Shown: one piece after another, positions 50,658 through 58,930 of the stretch | Numbering within the stretch: position 1 is the stretch's first letter | How the letters are laid out: every line of letters starts with the position of its first letter | NCBI RefSeq assembly: GCF_049800775.1 | Contig: NZ_JBNAFR010000002.1 | Coordinates: 569,573 to 633,572 of the forward strand | Source of the DNA: Dinoroseobacter sp049800775 | Lineage (GTDB): Bacteria > Pseudomonadota > Alphaproteobacteria > Rhodobacterales > Rhodobacteraceae | DNA length: 64,000 nucleotides | Direction of reading: 5' to 3' | Made by a program: the position numbers and the translations under genes | Notes under the pieces: model-generated | Told to the model about the DNA's origin: nothing | Seen by the model: only the letters and a program-made list of their open reading frames with translations | Databases searched by the model: none

Positions 50658-51920
50658 CTACCAAGCCATCCTTTTCCAGATTTTCCAGCGGCGTTGCACC
50701 CGGTCCACCCATCCGGAGACGCGGTTGCGGTAATTGTCGCCGTACCAGGGCATCAGGCGCAGCCCATCGGTTCCCCGCTCGCGGTAAAAATTCGGCACCG
50801 GGTGAAAGTTGCGCATCTTGAGGTGAAAGACGTCATGCGCGGACCCGGCCTGCGGGGGCACGATCCAGCGCCAATCCCCGGCGACCCGGCGTCCGCGCGC
50901 CTGTTCACGGCTGTGGAAGGTCATGAATTGCTCCGACGCCTTGTGGTGATCGATGATCGTCGCCCGGGCGGTCTGGAACGATTGCAGCACCGCGCGGTTC
51001 AGCTCGGTCAGCGCCACATCCTGCCAAAGGGAGGATCCTTCGGAGATCCCGATCGCGCGCGCCACTTGCGGCAGCAGGTCATAGCGTTGGGCATCCGCGA
51101 GATTGCGAGAGGCAATCTCTGTGCACATGTAGTGACCGTTGAACGGCGCACAGGGATAGTCCACGCCGCCAATGGTCATGATCATGTTGCTGACAAGCGG
51201 AACCGCATACCAGCGCAAGCCCAACGCATCGAAATCCGGGTATTGCGGATGGCGGATGTCGACCTGCCGGATGGCCTCGACAGGGGCGTCAATCATGATG
51301 CGCCGATCCTTGGGGTCGCGCATGAAATAGGGCAGCAGATCAAAGGCGCCAGGCTCCTCTGGAGGTGTCCAGCCCATTGACCGCGCGAGCTTTGTGGATT
51401 CCGCGTTCTGCCGGTCTCCCAACGTGCGTCCGTTCTCCAGCGTGTGGCAGGCATAGCGCGAAATCTGCCCGCTTTCGATCCAGGTCGGTATCGCGTCGCC
51501 CTGGATTGGTGCGAACACCGAGATGATCGACCGAATGCCCTTGCCGGAATCGGCCTCCCTGAGGTGATCGACCATCCGCGCCGCCATGGCATCGGGGCTT
51601 GTAAGCTTGCGGCAATCATTCACCTCAAGGCTTTCCCATGGCAGGCGACCGATGCATTTGCCCGTGTTGCGCCAGGCAAGCCGTGCCCCGAAGGCCAATT
51701 CTTCCAGGGTGTGTTCGTAATATCCGTGCCTGCGCAGGTCGCTCCGAACCTCGGCCCACCTGCGTTGCCGGAGCGTGCGCCCGTGACCGGACGCGTCATG
51801 AAACGTGTTGAGGAACGCTTTGGCTTCCTCCTTGCGTTCCAGCGCCGACAGCGTCCGGATGCGCCGCTGGAGGGATGTGCCCCTGCTTGCGTCGGAGCGG
51901 ACATAGAACTTTCGGCGCAT
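50658..51920 (-). CDS. nos: Nitric oxide synthase oxygenase (bacterial NOS)
   Basis: A 420-residue haem-thiolate enzyme of the NOS oxygenase family, converting L-arginine to citrulline and nitric oxide in two steps. The proximal Cys is C89 in AWRNTGKCIGRLPW; the substrate site is FNGHYMCTEIASRN with the arginine-binding Glu at E268; further marks are NAESTKLARSMGW, RHPQYPDFDALGLRWYAVPLVSNM-type strand (partly quoted) and the pterin/dimer region DWRWIVPPQAGSAHDVFH at about 349-366. There is no reductase domain, as in other bacterial NOS. It is longer than usual (about 360-380) by short N- and C-terminal extensions. H263 stands where most NOS have Trp. It follows the radical SAM gene by three bases. 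Confidence 0.93.
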   Translation of the reverse strand: MRRKFYVRSDASRGTSLQRRIRTLSALERKEEAKAFLNTFHDASGHGRTLRQRRWAEVRSDLRRHGYYEHTLEELAFGARLAWRNTGKCIGRLPWESLEVNDCRKLTSPDAMAARMVDHLREADSGKGIRSIISVFAPIQGDAIPTWIESGQISRYACHTLENGRTLGDRQNAESTKLARSMGWTPPEEPGAFDLLPYFMRDPKDRRIMIDAPVEAIRQVDIRHPQYPDFDALGLRWYAVPLVSNMIMTIGGVDYPCAPFNGHYMCTEIASRNLADAQRYDLLPQVARAIGISEGSSLWQDVALTELNRAVLQSFQTARATIIDHHKASEQFMTFHSREQARGRRVAGDWRWIVPPQAGSAHDVFHLKMRNFHPVPNFYRERGTDGLRLMPWYGDNYRNRVSGWVDRVQRRWKIWKRMAW

Positions 51921-51923
51921 GAT

Positions 51924-53495
51924 CTACATCAGCCCATCAAACTGCCGCGCCGCATCGCTCAGAGCCTTGCGATTGATGTCATAGACGATCGAGAGCGCGC
52001 GGGCTTTCGCCCGACGATAGGCCCGGTCGCGCGGCACCGTATAGCGGTACTCCGAACGTGCGCGCGCGTGGCGATGCTCACGAATATGCAGCGGCAGATC
52101 CTCTTCCCCGGCCTTGTCCTGCATCGCCTGCCAGATCGGCGTGTCCGTATGCAGCGTGAAGTCATTGAACCGGACCCGGCCGAGATAGGGCGCATGCTCG
52201 TCGAGAAAATCCGCCGTCGCTTCCATGTCCTGAGCCGTCTCGCCGGGAAACCCCTTGAACATGGTGCAGCGCACCGAGATGCCTGCCATATGCGCGTCGC
52301 GGATGAACTGGGAATTGCGCTCGACCGAGCTGCCTTTGCGCATCGCATCCAGGAGAGTCTGGCTGCCACTTTCCAGCCCGAAGGAAATGCGCCGCATTCC
52401 GCCATCGGCGGCCGATTGCAGATCGGCTCGGGACAGCCCGTTATCCCGTCGCGTGTCGACATGGACGGTGCCCACCCATTCCGCGCCGCGGACATAGCGC
52501 CTGATATTCTTTCCGATATCGCGCAGCATGCCGGGCCAGGAGTTCAGCTTCAGATCCAGGAAGAGAAAGTTGGTGGTCTCGTGCCGCCGCGCCTGTTCTT
52601 CGATCTCGTAGAGGACGTTTTCCACGCTGCGCGTCCGGAACGTGCGGCCCGATGCGGAAATGACATCAGAGCAGAACAGACATTTGTCCCATTGGCATCC
52701 CCGTCCGGTCATCACTGGAACGATGCGCACCGGATAGCGGTCCCAGGGAAAGTCGGAAAAGTCGGGCAGAGGGATCTGGTCAAGCGGGCGCAGCGGACGC
52801 GCCGGACCCGAGGATCGCCCATCCGGCAATTGCACCCCCGGAAACTGCAGCAGGTCTTCACCAGCATGGAGCGCCCGAACGATCTCTGGCAGGTTCAGAT
52901 CCACCTCGGCCCCGACAATTGCCGACAAACCCGGGAGGTCTCGCCATGCTGCCGCCACGTCGGGCAGATTGAACATCGGCCCGCCCAGCACCACCGGAAC
53001 ACCATGCTCCTTGGCCCGTCGTCCGATCTCACGGATGGTGGTCTGGTGATGAAGATAGGCAGACAGAAGAATGGCATCGGGCTTTTTCTTCAACGCATTG
53101 GTGACTTCTCGCAGAACCGTCGCATGGGGGCGCTCCGTATAGCGCTGTCGGCTCCGGCGGGCGTAGTCACGCAATGTCAGAGCAGGCTGCCAATCGGTGA
53201 GATGGATGCGGCGCCGAACGTGATCAAACAACCATTCCCGGCGTTCCCGTTGCGTGGCCGGCGCATCAAAGGCGAGCGGGCACAGCACGCTCACACTGTG
53301 CCCGTTCTCGCGCAGGCTCGCTGTCAACAAGCCGATTGCGAGCGTCGGGAAGGACGCAAAATTGTTGAGATCGACGATGAAAATATCCAGCGCGTCGCCG
53401 CGGTCGTCCGATGCCTCTCGAAGGCCTGTCGCGTCGTCTGGAGATGCTGCCGCGATCCGGTTGGCTGGTCGTAATCCACGCAGGCTTTGCCTCAT
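51924..53495 (-). CDS. B12-binding-domain radical SAM protein
   Basis: A 523-residue protein: a cobalamin-binding-like Rossmann domain at about 37-215 (IFIVDLNNFASFPTLAIGLL; AILLSAYLHHQTTIREIG; VVLGGPMFNLPDV) and a radical SAM domain at about 258-470 with the cluster motif GRGCQWDKCLFC (C267, C272, C275; spacing C-x4-C-x2-C). ISFGLESGSQTLLDAMRKG and MFKGFPGETAQDM are typical Elp3-like core elements. The C-terminal part is basic. Relatives methylate or rearrange unactivated carbons in natural products or mature peptides. GGGAG precedes the ATG. First gene of the NOS operon; the combination suggests a biosynthetic pathway, product unknown. Confidence 0.88.
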   Translation of the reverse strand: MRQSLRGLRPANRIAAASPDDATGLREASDDRGDALDIFIVDLNNFASFPTLAIGLLTASLRENGHSVSVLCPLAFDAPATQRERREWLFDHVRRRIHLTDWQPALTLRDYARRSRQRYTERPHATVLREVTNALKKKPDAILLSAYLHHQTTIREIGRRAKEHGVPVVLGGPMFNLPDVAAAWRDLPGLSAIVGAEVDLNLPEIVRALHAGEDLLQFPGVQLPDGRSSGPARPLRPLDQIPLPDFSDFPWDRYPVRIVPVMTGRGCQWDKCLFCSDVISASGRTFRTRSVENVLYEIEEQARRHETTNFLFLDLKLNSWPGMLRDIGKNIRRYVRGAEWVGTVHVDTRRDNGLSRADLQSAADGGMRRISFGLESGSQTLLDAMRKGSSVERNSQFIRDAHMAGISVRCTMFKGFPGETAQDMEATADFLDEHAPYLGRVRFNDFTLHTDTPIWQAMQDKAGEEDLPLHIREHRHARARSEYRYTVPRDRAYRRAKARALSIVYDINRKALSDAARQFDGLM

Positions 53496-53542
53496 GATCA
53501 GCTCCCAAACACCAAATACAACTACACGCGGGGCTATTAACC

Positions 53543-53571
53543 ATTATCACGAATTCGAGAGAATCAAACAA
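53543..53571 (-). promoter_or_regulatory. Promoter of the radical SAM-NOS operon
   Basis: On minus: TTGTTT, 17 bases, GATAAT, ending about 48 bp before the radical SAM start. The AT-rich stretch also has CGAATTCG in the spacer. It is the only good promoter-like match ahead of the operon. Confidence 0.4.
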
Positions 53572-53599
53572 AAAAGGACATAGGCCTCATGGCCCGAGG

Positions 53600-53910
53600 G
53601 GCGTGGAGACAGCTCCGGTCACTCGGATGGAAGGGTGGGTTTCACTGCCACGGGAGGAGCATCGCGGTGGGCGCGATCGTGGTGAGGAGGCCTTTCCGCC
53701 GTCTGCAGAACCGCGGTGCCATGCTCCAACATTCTCTGAGCCCGCTGAGCTTGACGTCCATGCAGCTTTGGAGTGTGCCTGCGCGTCACAGATTTCGAGC
53801 ATTGCGCTGTATCTAGGAGACAGGTGCCTATCCCCATGGTTCGCAACGCTGTTCTGAGACACTCCACGTCATAGCCGTCATAGCCGAGCAGCCGAGACCT
53901 TTTCAAAGCA
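53600..53910 (-). pseudogene. Possible heavily degraded transposase remnant
   Basis: On minus, LLGYDGYDVECLRTALRTMGIGTCL recalls (partly quoted) the IS5-type LLGDRGYDADWFREAL-KGI block, and a different frame continues with a FCRRRKGLLTTIAPTAM-like piece reminiscent of FCRLKD-RR. Frames shift repeatedly and no start or ends are found. The likeness is weak; it may be coincidence. Confidence 0.3.
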
Positions 53911-54175
53911 TTGCTTGGTCTCCCACCGCTCCCTCCAAGAGACGGGAAAAACCCCAACAGCCGGGGGACAATAAAGGCGGCCTTTTGATCTTTCCAACAA
54001 AGTCCTCGCGCGTTCTTGTCCCACATCGCGCAATGGCACCATGCAAGCGCTGCATCTCTCGCAAGAGCGCACGCTCAACACCGCCGTCACACATTCGAAG
54101 TAAGCGTAACAGAAACCCCGGTGTCTCATCGCTTCTGAAAGAATTGAGGGACTTGATGGCAGGTGATTTTTGTAA
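53911..54175. other. Gap before tRNA-Phe
   Basis: About 265 bp with short meaningless frames only. The boundary of the accessory region with the conserved housekeeping block lies here or at the tRNA itself. Confidence 0.4.
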
Positions 54176-54250
54176 TGGTGCCCGGGGGCGGAATCGAACC
54201 ACCGACACGAGGATTTTCAATCCACTGCTCTACCCCTGAGCTACCCGGGC
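54176..54250 (-). tRNA. tRNA-Phe (GAA)
   Basis: Seven-base acceptor stem GCCCGGG / CCCGGGC, D arm GCTC-AGGGGTA-GAGC, anticodon loop TTGAAAA (GAA, Phe), T arm with GGTTCGATTCC and an encoded CCA. The second anticodon-stem position shows a T-T mismatch. It lies at the boundary between the accessory NOS region and the yacG-infA block; tRNA genes are common integration points. Confidence 0.95.
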
Positions 54251-54337
54251 ACGGGACGGCTGGGCCGTCTCAGGGTGCGAGCGTTCTAGACGTGAGAACG
54301 GGGAGTGTCCATAGGGGTTTGGGGAAAAAACTTGGTC

Positions 54338-54568
54338 TCAATGTCGCGTTTTTTGCGCGTCTCGGAACACCGGGTCTGCCGCACCGTCGGACGGGGTTTC
54401 GGCGAGCCGCGCCATGGCCTGTTCGGCCTCTTCGACGTCCTCATCCCGCTCCGAGGCGATGGCGTAGCCGCCGGTCATCCAGCGCCCCAGATCCACATCT
54501 GCACAGCGTTTGGAACAGAAGGGGCGGTAGCGGTCTGCGGCGTCTTTTTGGCAGATCGGGCAGCTCAT
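54338..54568 (-). CDS. yacG: DNA gyrase inhibitor / zinc-finger protein YacG
   Basis: A 76-residue zinc-ribbon protein: CPICQ (C3, C6) and FCSKRC (C18, C22) with RCADVDLGRWMTGGYAI, the YacG signature. YacG binds the GyrB C-terminal part and blocks DNA binding. An acidic tail extends the family core. It overlaps the RNase E/G gene by four bases. Confidence 0.93.
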   Translation of the reverse strand: MSCPICQKDAADRYRPFCSKRCADVDLGRWMTGGYAIASERDEDVEEAEQAMARLAETPSDGAADPVFRDAQKTRH

Positions 54569-55608
54569 GGCAGGTCTCTCCGGCGCAGGGGGATGCGGTC
54601 GCGTTTGCGCTGCAGCTCATAATGGCCAAGCGGGGTCCAGCCCACCAGCGACGTCTCGGTGGCGTCCTGCCGGAAGGCGGTGCGCAGGGCCTGTTCCAAC
54701 GCTTTGCGGTCCTTCTTGGGCATCGGGGCGAAATCCACGGTGATCTGTCCGCCGAGCCCGCGCAGGCGGAGCTGCCGGGGCAGGGCGCGCGCCGCGGCGA
54801 TGTTGGCCTTCATCCCCGCGGCGGGGGAGGTGTCATTGCCGGTATTCACATCCACCGCGATCAGGGCGCGGGTCGGCTCGACAACGAGGCTGCCGCCCCC
54901 GGGCAGATCCGCCTCGGGATCCGCCAGATCCGCCAGCGCGTCCAGCACGCCCAGATCCTCGAACCCGCCGGGCTGCGTGATGATCTCGTCCGGGGCGGGA
55001 TCGCTCCAGTCGCGCCAGGCCAGGTGATGTGCGTCGGGCGCGTCGATCAGCAGGGCAGGCGCGTCACCTGTGCGCTCAGCCGTGATCGCCTCGGCCAGCG
55101 CCAGGGTTTCGGCGATATCCTCGGCCAGTTCGTCCTCTGGGGCGTCTGCGGCGGCCGAACGCAGGATCATGCCGGTCTGATCCGCAGGGGCCAGGTCCTC
55201 GGCCAGGATCCGCAGGCGGGCGCGGATCTCTTCGTCGCGAATCGAGCGTGCGATGTTGAGGCCGGGGGCGCCCGGGCTGACGATCACATAGCGGCTCTTG
55301 AACAGCACCCGGTCCGTCACGGGCACGGCCTTGCCCGGCTCGGCCACGCCCGAGACCTGCACCAGAAGGGACTGGCCCGGTCTCCGTCCCCCGCCGCCGC
55401 GCAAGAAGCCCTGCATCCCGCCGAGCTTGACGAAGGCGCCGCCCTGACCCTTGACCGGACGGTCGACAATGGCGCGGAAGATGGCGCCGGGCAGGGGCGG
55501 GTCGCCCTCATCCGGGTCGAGGGTGAAATCGTCGAGCTGCCCCTCCACCATGCGGGCGGCGGCGCGCCGGCCGTTCAGGTGGTCGAGGATGATCATGCAG
55601 CCCTTCAT
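54565..55608 (-). CDS. Ribonuclease E/G family protein (short form)
   Basis: A 347-residue RNase E/G-like endonuclease. An S1-like part (IFRAIVDRPVKGQGGAFVKLGGMQGFL, partly quoted) precedes the RNase H/5' sensor region and the catalytic DNase I-like region with LIAVDVNTG and GQITVDFAPM, where the Asp ligands for magnesium lie. It lacks the zinc-link and later parts of full RNase G, a reduced form common in Rhodobacterales. The ATG at 55608 overlaps the maf stop by four bases, and its own stop overlaps yacG. Confidence 0.88.
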   Translation of the reverse strand: MKGCMIILDHLNGRRAAARMVEGQLDDFTLDPDEGDPPLPGAIFRAIVDRPVKGQGGAFVKLGGMQGFLRGGGGRRPGQSLLVQVSGVAEPGKAVPVTDRVLFKSRYVIVSPGAPGLNIARSIRDEEIRARLRILAEDLAPADQTGMILRSAAADAPEDELAEDIAETLALAEAITAERTGDAPALLIDAPDAHHLAWRDWSDPAPDEIITQPGGFEDLGVLDALADLADPEADLPGGGSLVVEPTRALIAVDVNTGNDTSPAAGMKANIAAARALPRQLRLRGLGGQITVDFAPMPKKDRKALEQALRTAFRQDATETSLVGWTPLGHYELQRKRDRIPLRRRDLP

Positions 55609-56222
55609 GTGCCGCGTCCTTCTGGGGGCGCATGTCCCGAGGGGCCCGGCGCGACGATACCGGCATGTGTGAGAAGCGCGGCGGTTTCCGCCAGAGGCAG
55701 GCCTACCACCGCTGTATAAGAGCCGCTGATCCAGGGGATGAAGGCAGCGGCAGCGCCCTGGATGCCGTAGCCGCCCGCCTTGCCGACCCAATCCCCGCTG
55801 TCGAGATAGGTGGCGATATCTGCCGGGCTCAGGTGGCGCATGCGCAGGGTTGTCTTGACCTCGCGGCTCACCAGCCGGTCGCCATGGCGCAGGGCGATCG
55901 CGGTGATCACCGCATGCCGGCGTCCGGACATCAGGGTGAGAAAGGCCTCCGCCTCGGCGCGGTCTTCGGGCTTGCCGAGGATCCGCAGCCCGACACTGAC
56001 TGTGGTGTCGGCCGTCAGCAGCACCTCATCCGGCGCAATCTCGAGCGCTTCGGATTTCTCGCGCGCCATGCGCCGCACATAGGGCAGGGGCCGTTCACCC
56101 GCATGGGGCGTCTCGTCGATATCCGCCGCGCGCACGGCATCAGGCATCAGCCCGATCTGAGCCAGCAGCTCCAGCCGCCGGGGCGATCCCGATCCCAGGA
56201 TCAGGCGGGGTCGGGGCGTCAC
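55605..56222 (-). CDS. maf: Maf family nucleoside triphosphate pyrophosphatase
   Basis: A 205-residue Maf-like house-cleaning enzyme that hydrolyses non-canonical or pyrimidine NTPs. It begins LILGSGSPRRLELLAQIGL (S-x-SPRR signature), then DIDETPHAGERP, VLTADTTVSV and ESGDWVGKAGGYGIQG-like SGDWVGKAGGYGIQG. It lies between infA and the RNase E/G gene in a tight operon. Confidence 0.93.
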   Translation of the reverse strand: MTPRPRLILGSGSPRRLELLAQIGLMPDAVRAADIDETPHAGERPLPYVRRMAREKSEALEIAPDEVLLTADTTVSVGLRILGKPEDRAEAEAFLTLMSGRRHAVITAIALRHGDRLVSREVKTTLRMRHLSPADIATYLDSGDWVGKAGGYGIQGAAAAFIPWISGSYTAVVGLPLAETAALLTHAGIVAPGPSGHAPPEGRGT

Positions 56223-56224
56223 CG

Positions 56225-56443
56225 TTACTTGAAGCGGTAGTTGATCCGACCCTTGGTCAGATCATAGGGGGTCATCTCGACCTGCACCTTGTCGCCCGCC
56301 AGAACACGGATGCGGTTCTTGCGCATCTTGCCTGCCGTATGTGCGATAATCTCATGGCCGTTCTCAAGCTCGACCCGGAATGTCGCGTTCGGCAGGAGTT
56401 CCTTCACGACGCCGGGAAATTCGAGCAATTCTTCCTTGGCCAT
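56225..56443 (-). CDS. infA: Translation initiation factor IF-1
   Basis: A 72-residue OB-fold protein, essential for 30S initiation. MAKEELLEFPGVVKELLPNA, FRVELENGHEIIAHTAGKMRKNRIRV and GDKVQVEMTPYDL are unmistakable. It heads the infA-maf-RNase G-yacG operon, a standard arrangement in Rhodobacterales. Confidence 0.98.
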   Translation of the reverse strand: MAKEELLEFPGVVKELLPNATFRVELENGHEIIAHTAGKMRKNRIRVLAGDKVQVEMTPYDLTKGRINYRFK

Positions 56444-56512
56444 GGTGTCTCCAACTAAAACTGCCCGCTCAACGACGGGCGCGCCAGCATATGCGCGGAT
56501 TTCCGGAAGTTT

Positions 56513-57379
56513 TCAAGCGTGTTTCTGCGCAAAGGGCGTGAGCTGTGCCATATTGTGCTGCCCATCCCATGCCGACGCGATGTCAACCTGCTCCGGGAGG
56601 CACGAAGAGATCGGGGCGCGGGCCCAACCGGGGGTGTCGGGGGCGGTTTCAGCGAGGATGCCGTCGGGGGGCGCGCCGCTGTCCGGGGCCACGTAGATCC
56701 CGGCCTGCCCGGCGGAGCGGTCGAGATAGGACGACAGGGCGCAATCGCCCACGGTCTGGGCGAGGGCCACATGTCCGCCGCTCTCGAGGGCGCGGGCCCG
56801 GGCGGCGATGCGCACCCGGCTGGCCCCGGTGGCCCCTTCGGTCGCCGAGGGCATCAGGAGAAGTTGCGCGCCGGTCTGCCGGATCGCGCGCGCCTGAGAC
56901 GGAAACTCCCCGTCATAGCAGATCAAGACACCAAGCCGGGGCAGGTCGGGCGGGTCGAATACCGGCAGGGCCGTGCCGGGGCGGAGGGGCGTCTCGGCCT
57001 GCTCCCACGGGGTGAGCTGGCGCTTGTCGACAAAGGCGATCCCGCCATGCGGTGTCACCAGAGCGGCCCGGTTGACCAGATCACCCGTCTCGCTGCGCGC
57101 GGGCAGAGATCCGGCCAGCAAGGTCGTCTTGTGCGCCCGGGCGATGGCGGTGACCATCTGCCAATAGCGCGGGGCGGCCGCGGCCGCGCGTTTGGTTTCC
57201 TCGGCCGTGTCGAGCGGGGTCGTGGCCCCGATCAGCGCCGCCTCGAGCCCCGCATATTCCGGAAAGACCACAAGCTCTGCATCCGCCTCGGCCACCCATT
57301 GCGCGATCTTGCGGTGCAGGCTGTCCCAATCGGGCAGGACCTCAACCGGATAGGCGGCTGCGGCGATGCGCATGGTCAT
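56513..57379 (-). CDS. Carbon-nitrogen hydrolase (nitrilase superfamily)
   Basis: A 288-residue C-N hydrolase. The Glu-Lys-Cys triad is placed in VVFPEYAG, FVDKRQLTPWE and LICYDGEFP. The start MTMRIAAAAYPVEVLPDW at 57379 fits the family; an ATG two codons later is an alternative. It lies 28 bp after the GNAT gene. It probably hydrolyses an amide or carbamoyl compound; specificity unknown. Confidence 0.88.
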   Translation of the reverse strand: MTMRIAAAAYPVEVLPDWDSLHRKIAQWVAEADAELVVFPEYAGLEAALIGATTPLDTAEETKRAAAAAPRYWQMVTAIARAHKTTLLAGSLPARSETGDLVNRAALVTPHGGIAFVDKRQLTPWEQAETPLRPGTALPVFDPPDLPRLGVLICYDGEFPSQARAIRQTGAQLLLMPSATEGATGASRVRIAARARALESGGHVALAQTVGDCALSSYLDRSAGQAGIYVAPDSGAPPDGILAETAPDTPGWARAPISSCLPEQVDIASAWDGQHNMAQLTPFAQKHA

Positions 57380-57407
57380 GCCACGGACCCTCTGGTGCGT
57401 CCCCGGC

Positions 57408-57995
57408 TCACAGGGCCCGCATCCAGATCTGCAGCGGTTTCTCGGTTTCCTCTGATGCGCCGACATCCAGCCAGCGCATCCGCAGCTCGGCCCCGTCCAC
57501 GGGCGCATAGCCGCGTTTGCGCCAGAACGGGTGCAGATCCCGCGCCTCAGCCGGGCGCGCGGGATGATCCACAGGTCGCGTGACCGCGCAGAAACTGGCA
57601 TGGGTCGCGCCGAGCGCGCGCGCATGGGCCTCGCGCGCATCGAAGAACCGGTGCCCCGCCCCCTGTCCGCGATAGGCCGGGTGCAGCACCGATTCCGCGC
57701 AATAGAAAATCTCCATCCCCGGTTTGGCCAGGGCGTCATAGGCCTCGGAGACATCCGCGTGGTCCCGTGCGGGCATGCCGGTGGCCGCCCCGACAACCTC
57801 ACCCTCTGCGGTCTCGGCCAGAATCACCACGGACTGCGGGCAATCGCGGTAGCATTCAAGATAGTGCGCCTCATAGACGACATCCCCGTCATAGAGATAG
57901 GGCCAGTCACGAAACACCGCGATCCGCAGGGCGGCCAATGCCGGAATCGCCTCGGCCAGCTCGGCCCCGCGCAAGGTCCGAAACCGCAGGCTCAT
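57408..57995 (-). CDS. GNAT family N-acetyltransferase
   Basis: A 195-residue acetyltransferase with the acetyl-CoA loop HPAYRGQGAGHRFFDARE (R/Q-x-x-G-x-G/A). It overlaps the LMW phosphatase-like gene by four bases and precedes the nitrilase gene. The acceptor is unknown. Confidence 0.88.
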   Translation of the reverse strand: MSLRFRTLRGAELAEAIPALAALRIAVFRDWPYLYDGDVVYEAHYLECYRDCPQSVVILAETAEGEVVGAATGMPARDHADVSEAYDALAKPGMEIFYCAESVLHPAYRGQGAGHRFFDAREAHARALGATHASFCAVTRPVDHPARPAEARDLHPFWRKRGYAPVDGAELRMRWLDVGASEETEKPLQIWMRAL

Positions 57996-58447
57996 ACCAC
58001 ATGCCCCGGCGGGCCAAACCGGGCGAGCATTCGCTCGCGGATCTGGTCACGGGTCTGGCGATAGCTGCGCAGCTTGGCCTCGCGGGTCTCGGACATCCCG
58101 GCTGGATCCATGATCGGCCAGTACTCCACATCGAGGTGAAACAGCCGGGTCAGCTCCAGAGCCTGCCGCTGGCTCGCAGGCGAGAGCGCCACGATCAGAT
58201 CGAAAGAGGACAGGTCATCGCCCCAATTGTGCATATCCTCGAAGGACCGCGTGCGGTGCGCCTCCAGCGTCACGCCGATCTCGTTGCACACGGCCACGGC
58301 AAAACCGTCGATATCGAGATCGTTCTTCACCCCCGCCGACTGGATATAGGCGCGCTGGCCGTAAAACTTCTTCATCATCCCCTCCGCCATGGGCGAGCGG
58401 ATCGCATTGTGGTCGCAGCAGAACAGGACCGAGGAGGGGAAGGGCAT
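57992..58447 (-). CDS. Low molecular weight phosphotyrosine phosphatase family protein
   Basis: A 151-residue protein with the P-loop CCDHNAIRS (C-x5-R-S) at residues 10-18 and a late general-acid Asp region IMDPAG. It resembles the LMW-PTP/arsenate reductase-like branch conserved beside UPF0262 and hisD in Rhodobacteraceae. No arsenic genes are nearby, so an arsenate role is unlikely. Confidence 0.88.
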   Translation of the reverse strand: MPFPSSVLFCCDHNAIRSPMAEGMMKKFYGQRAYIQSAGVKNDLDIDGFAVAVCNEIGVTLEAHRTRSFEDMHNWGDDLSSFDLIVALSPASQRQALELTRLFHLDVEYWPIMDPAGMSETREAKLRSYRQTRDQIRERMLARFGPPGHVV

Positions 58448-58450
58448 GGC

Positions 58451-58930
58451 CTAGCCCCCGAAATGCAACACGCAAATCAGGGTGAACAGGCGTCGGGAAG
58501 TGTCGATATCCACCTCCGCCTTGCCGTCGAGCCGTTCGAGCAGAAGCCGCGCGCCCTCGTTATGGATGCCGCGCCGGGCCATATCGATGGCCTCGATCTG
58601 GCTCGGAGGCAGGCGTTTGACCGCGTCGAAATAGCTCTCGCAGATTTGGAAATAGTCCTTCACCACCTGCCGGAACGGCCCGAGCGAGAGGTGAAATTCC
58701 GCGACCTGCTTGGCCTCGGCATCCGACAGGTCAAAGACCAGCCGCCGTTCCCGGATCGCCAGAAGCAGGCGGAAAGGGCCCGGCGGCACGTCGCGATCCT
58801 CGCGCGGCGGCAGCTTGAAGGCGTTGTCTTCGAGAAGATCAAAGATCGCGACCTTGCGCTCCTGCTCGATCTCGGGCGTGGGCGGGGGCAGGGCGCTGTC
58901 ATCAATGGAGATGTCGATCAGATAGCTCAT
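58451..58930 (-). CDS. UPF0262 family protein
   Basis: A 159-residue conserved alphaproteobacterial protein of unknown function. YLIDISIDDSALPPPTPEIEQERKVAIFDLLEDN is the family start, only partly conserved by eye, and DYFQICESYFDAVKRLPPSQIE its centre. It overlaps hisD by four bases and is followed three bases later by the phosphatase gene. Confidence 0.88.
   Translation of the reverse strand: MSYLIDISIDDSALPPPTPEIEQERKVAIFDLLEDNAFKLPPREDRDVPPGPFRLLLAIRERRLVFDLSDAEAKQVAEFHLSLGPFRQVVKDYFQICESYFDAVKRLPPSQIEAIDMARRGIHNEGARLLLERLDGKAEVDIDTSRRLFTLICVLHFGG

Noticed and set aside
57992..58447. Arsenate reductase ArsC
   Set aside because: The P-loop fits the LMW phosphatase fold but context is a conserved housekeeping block with no ars genes.
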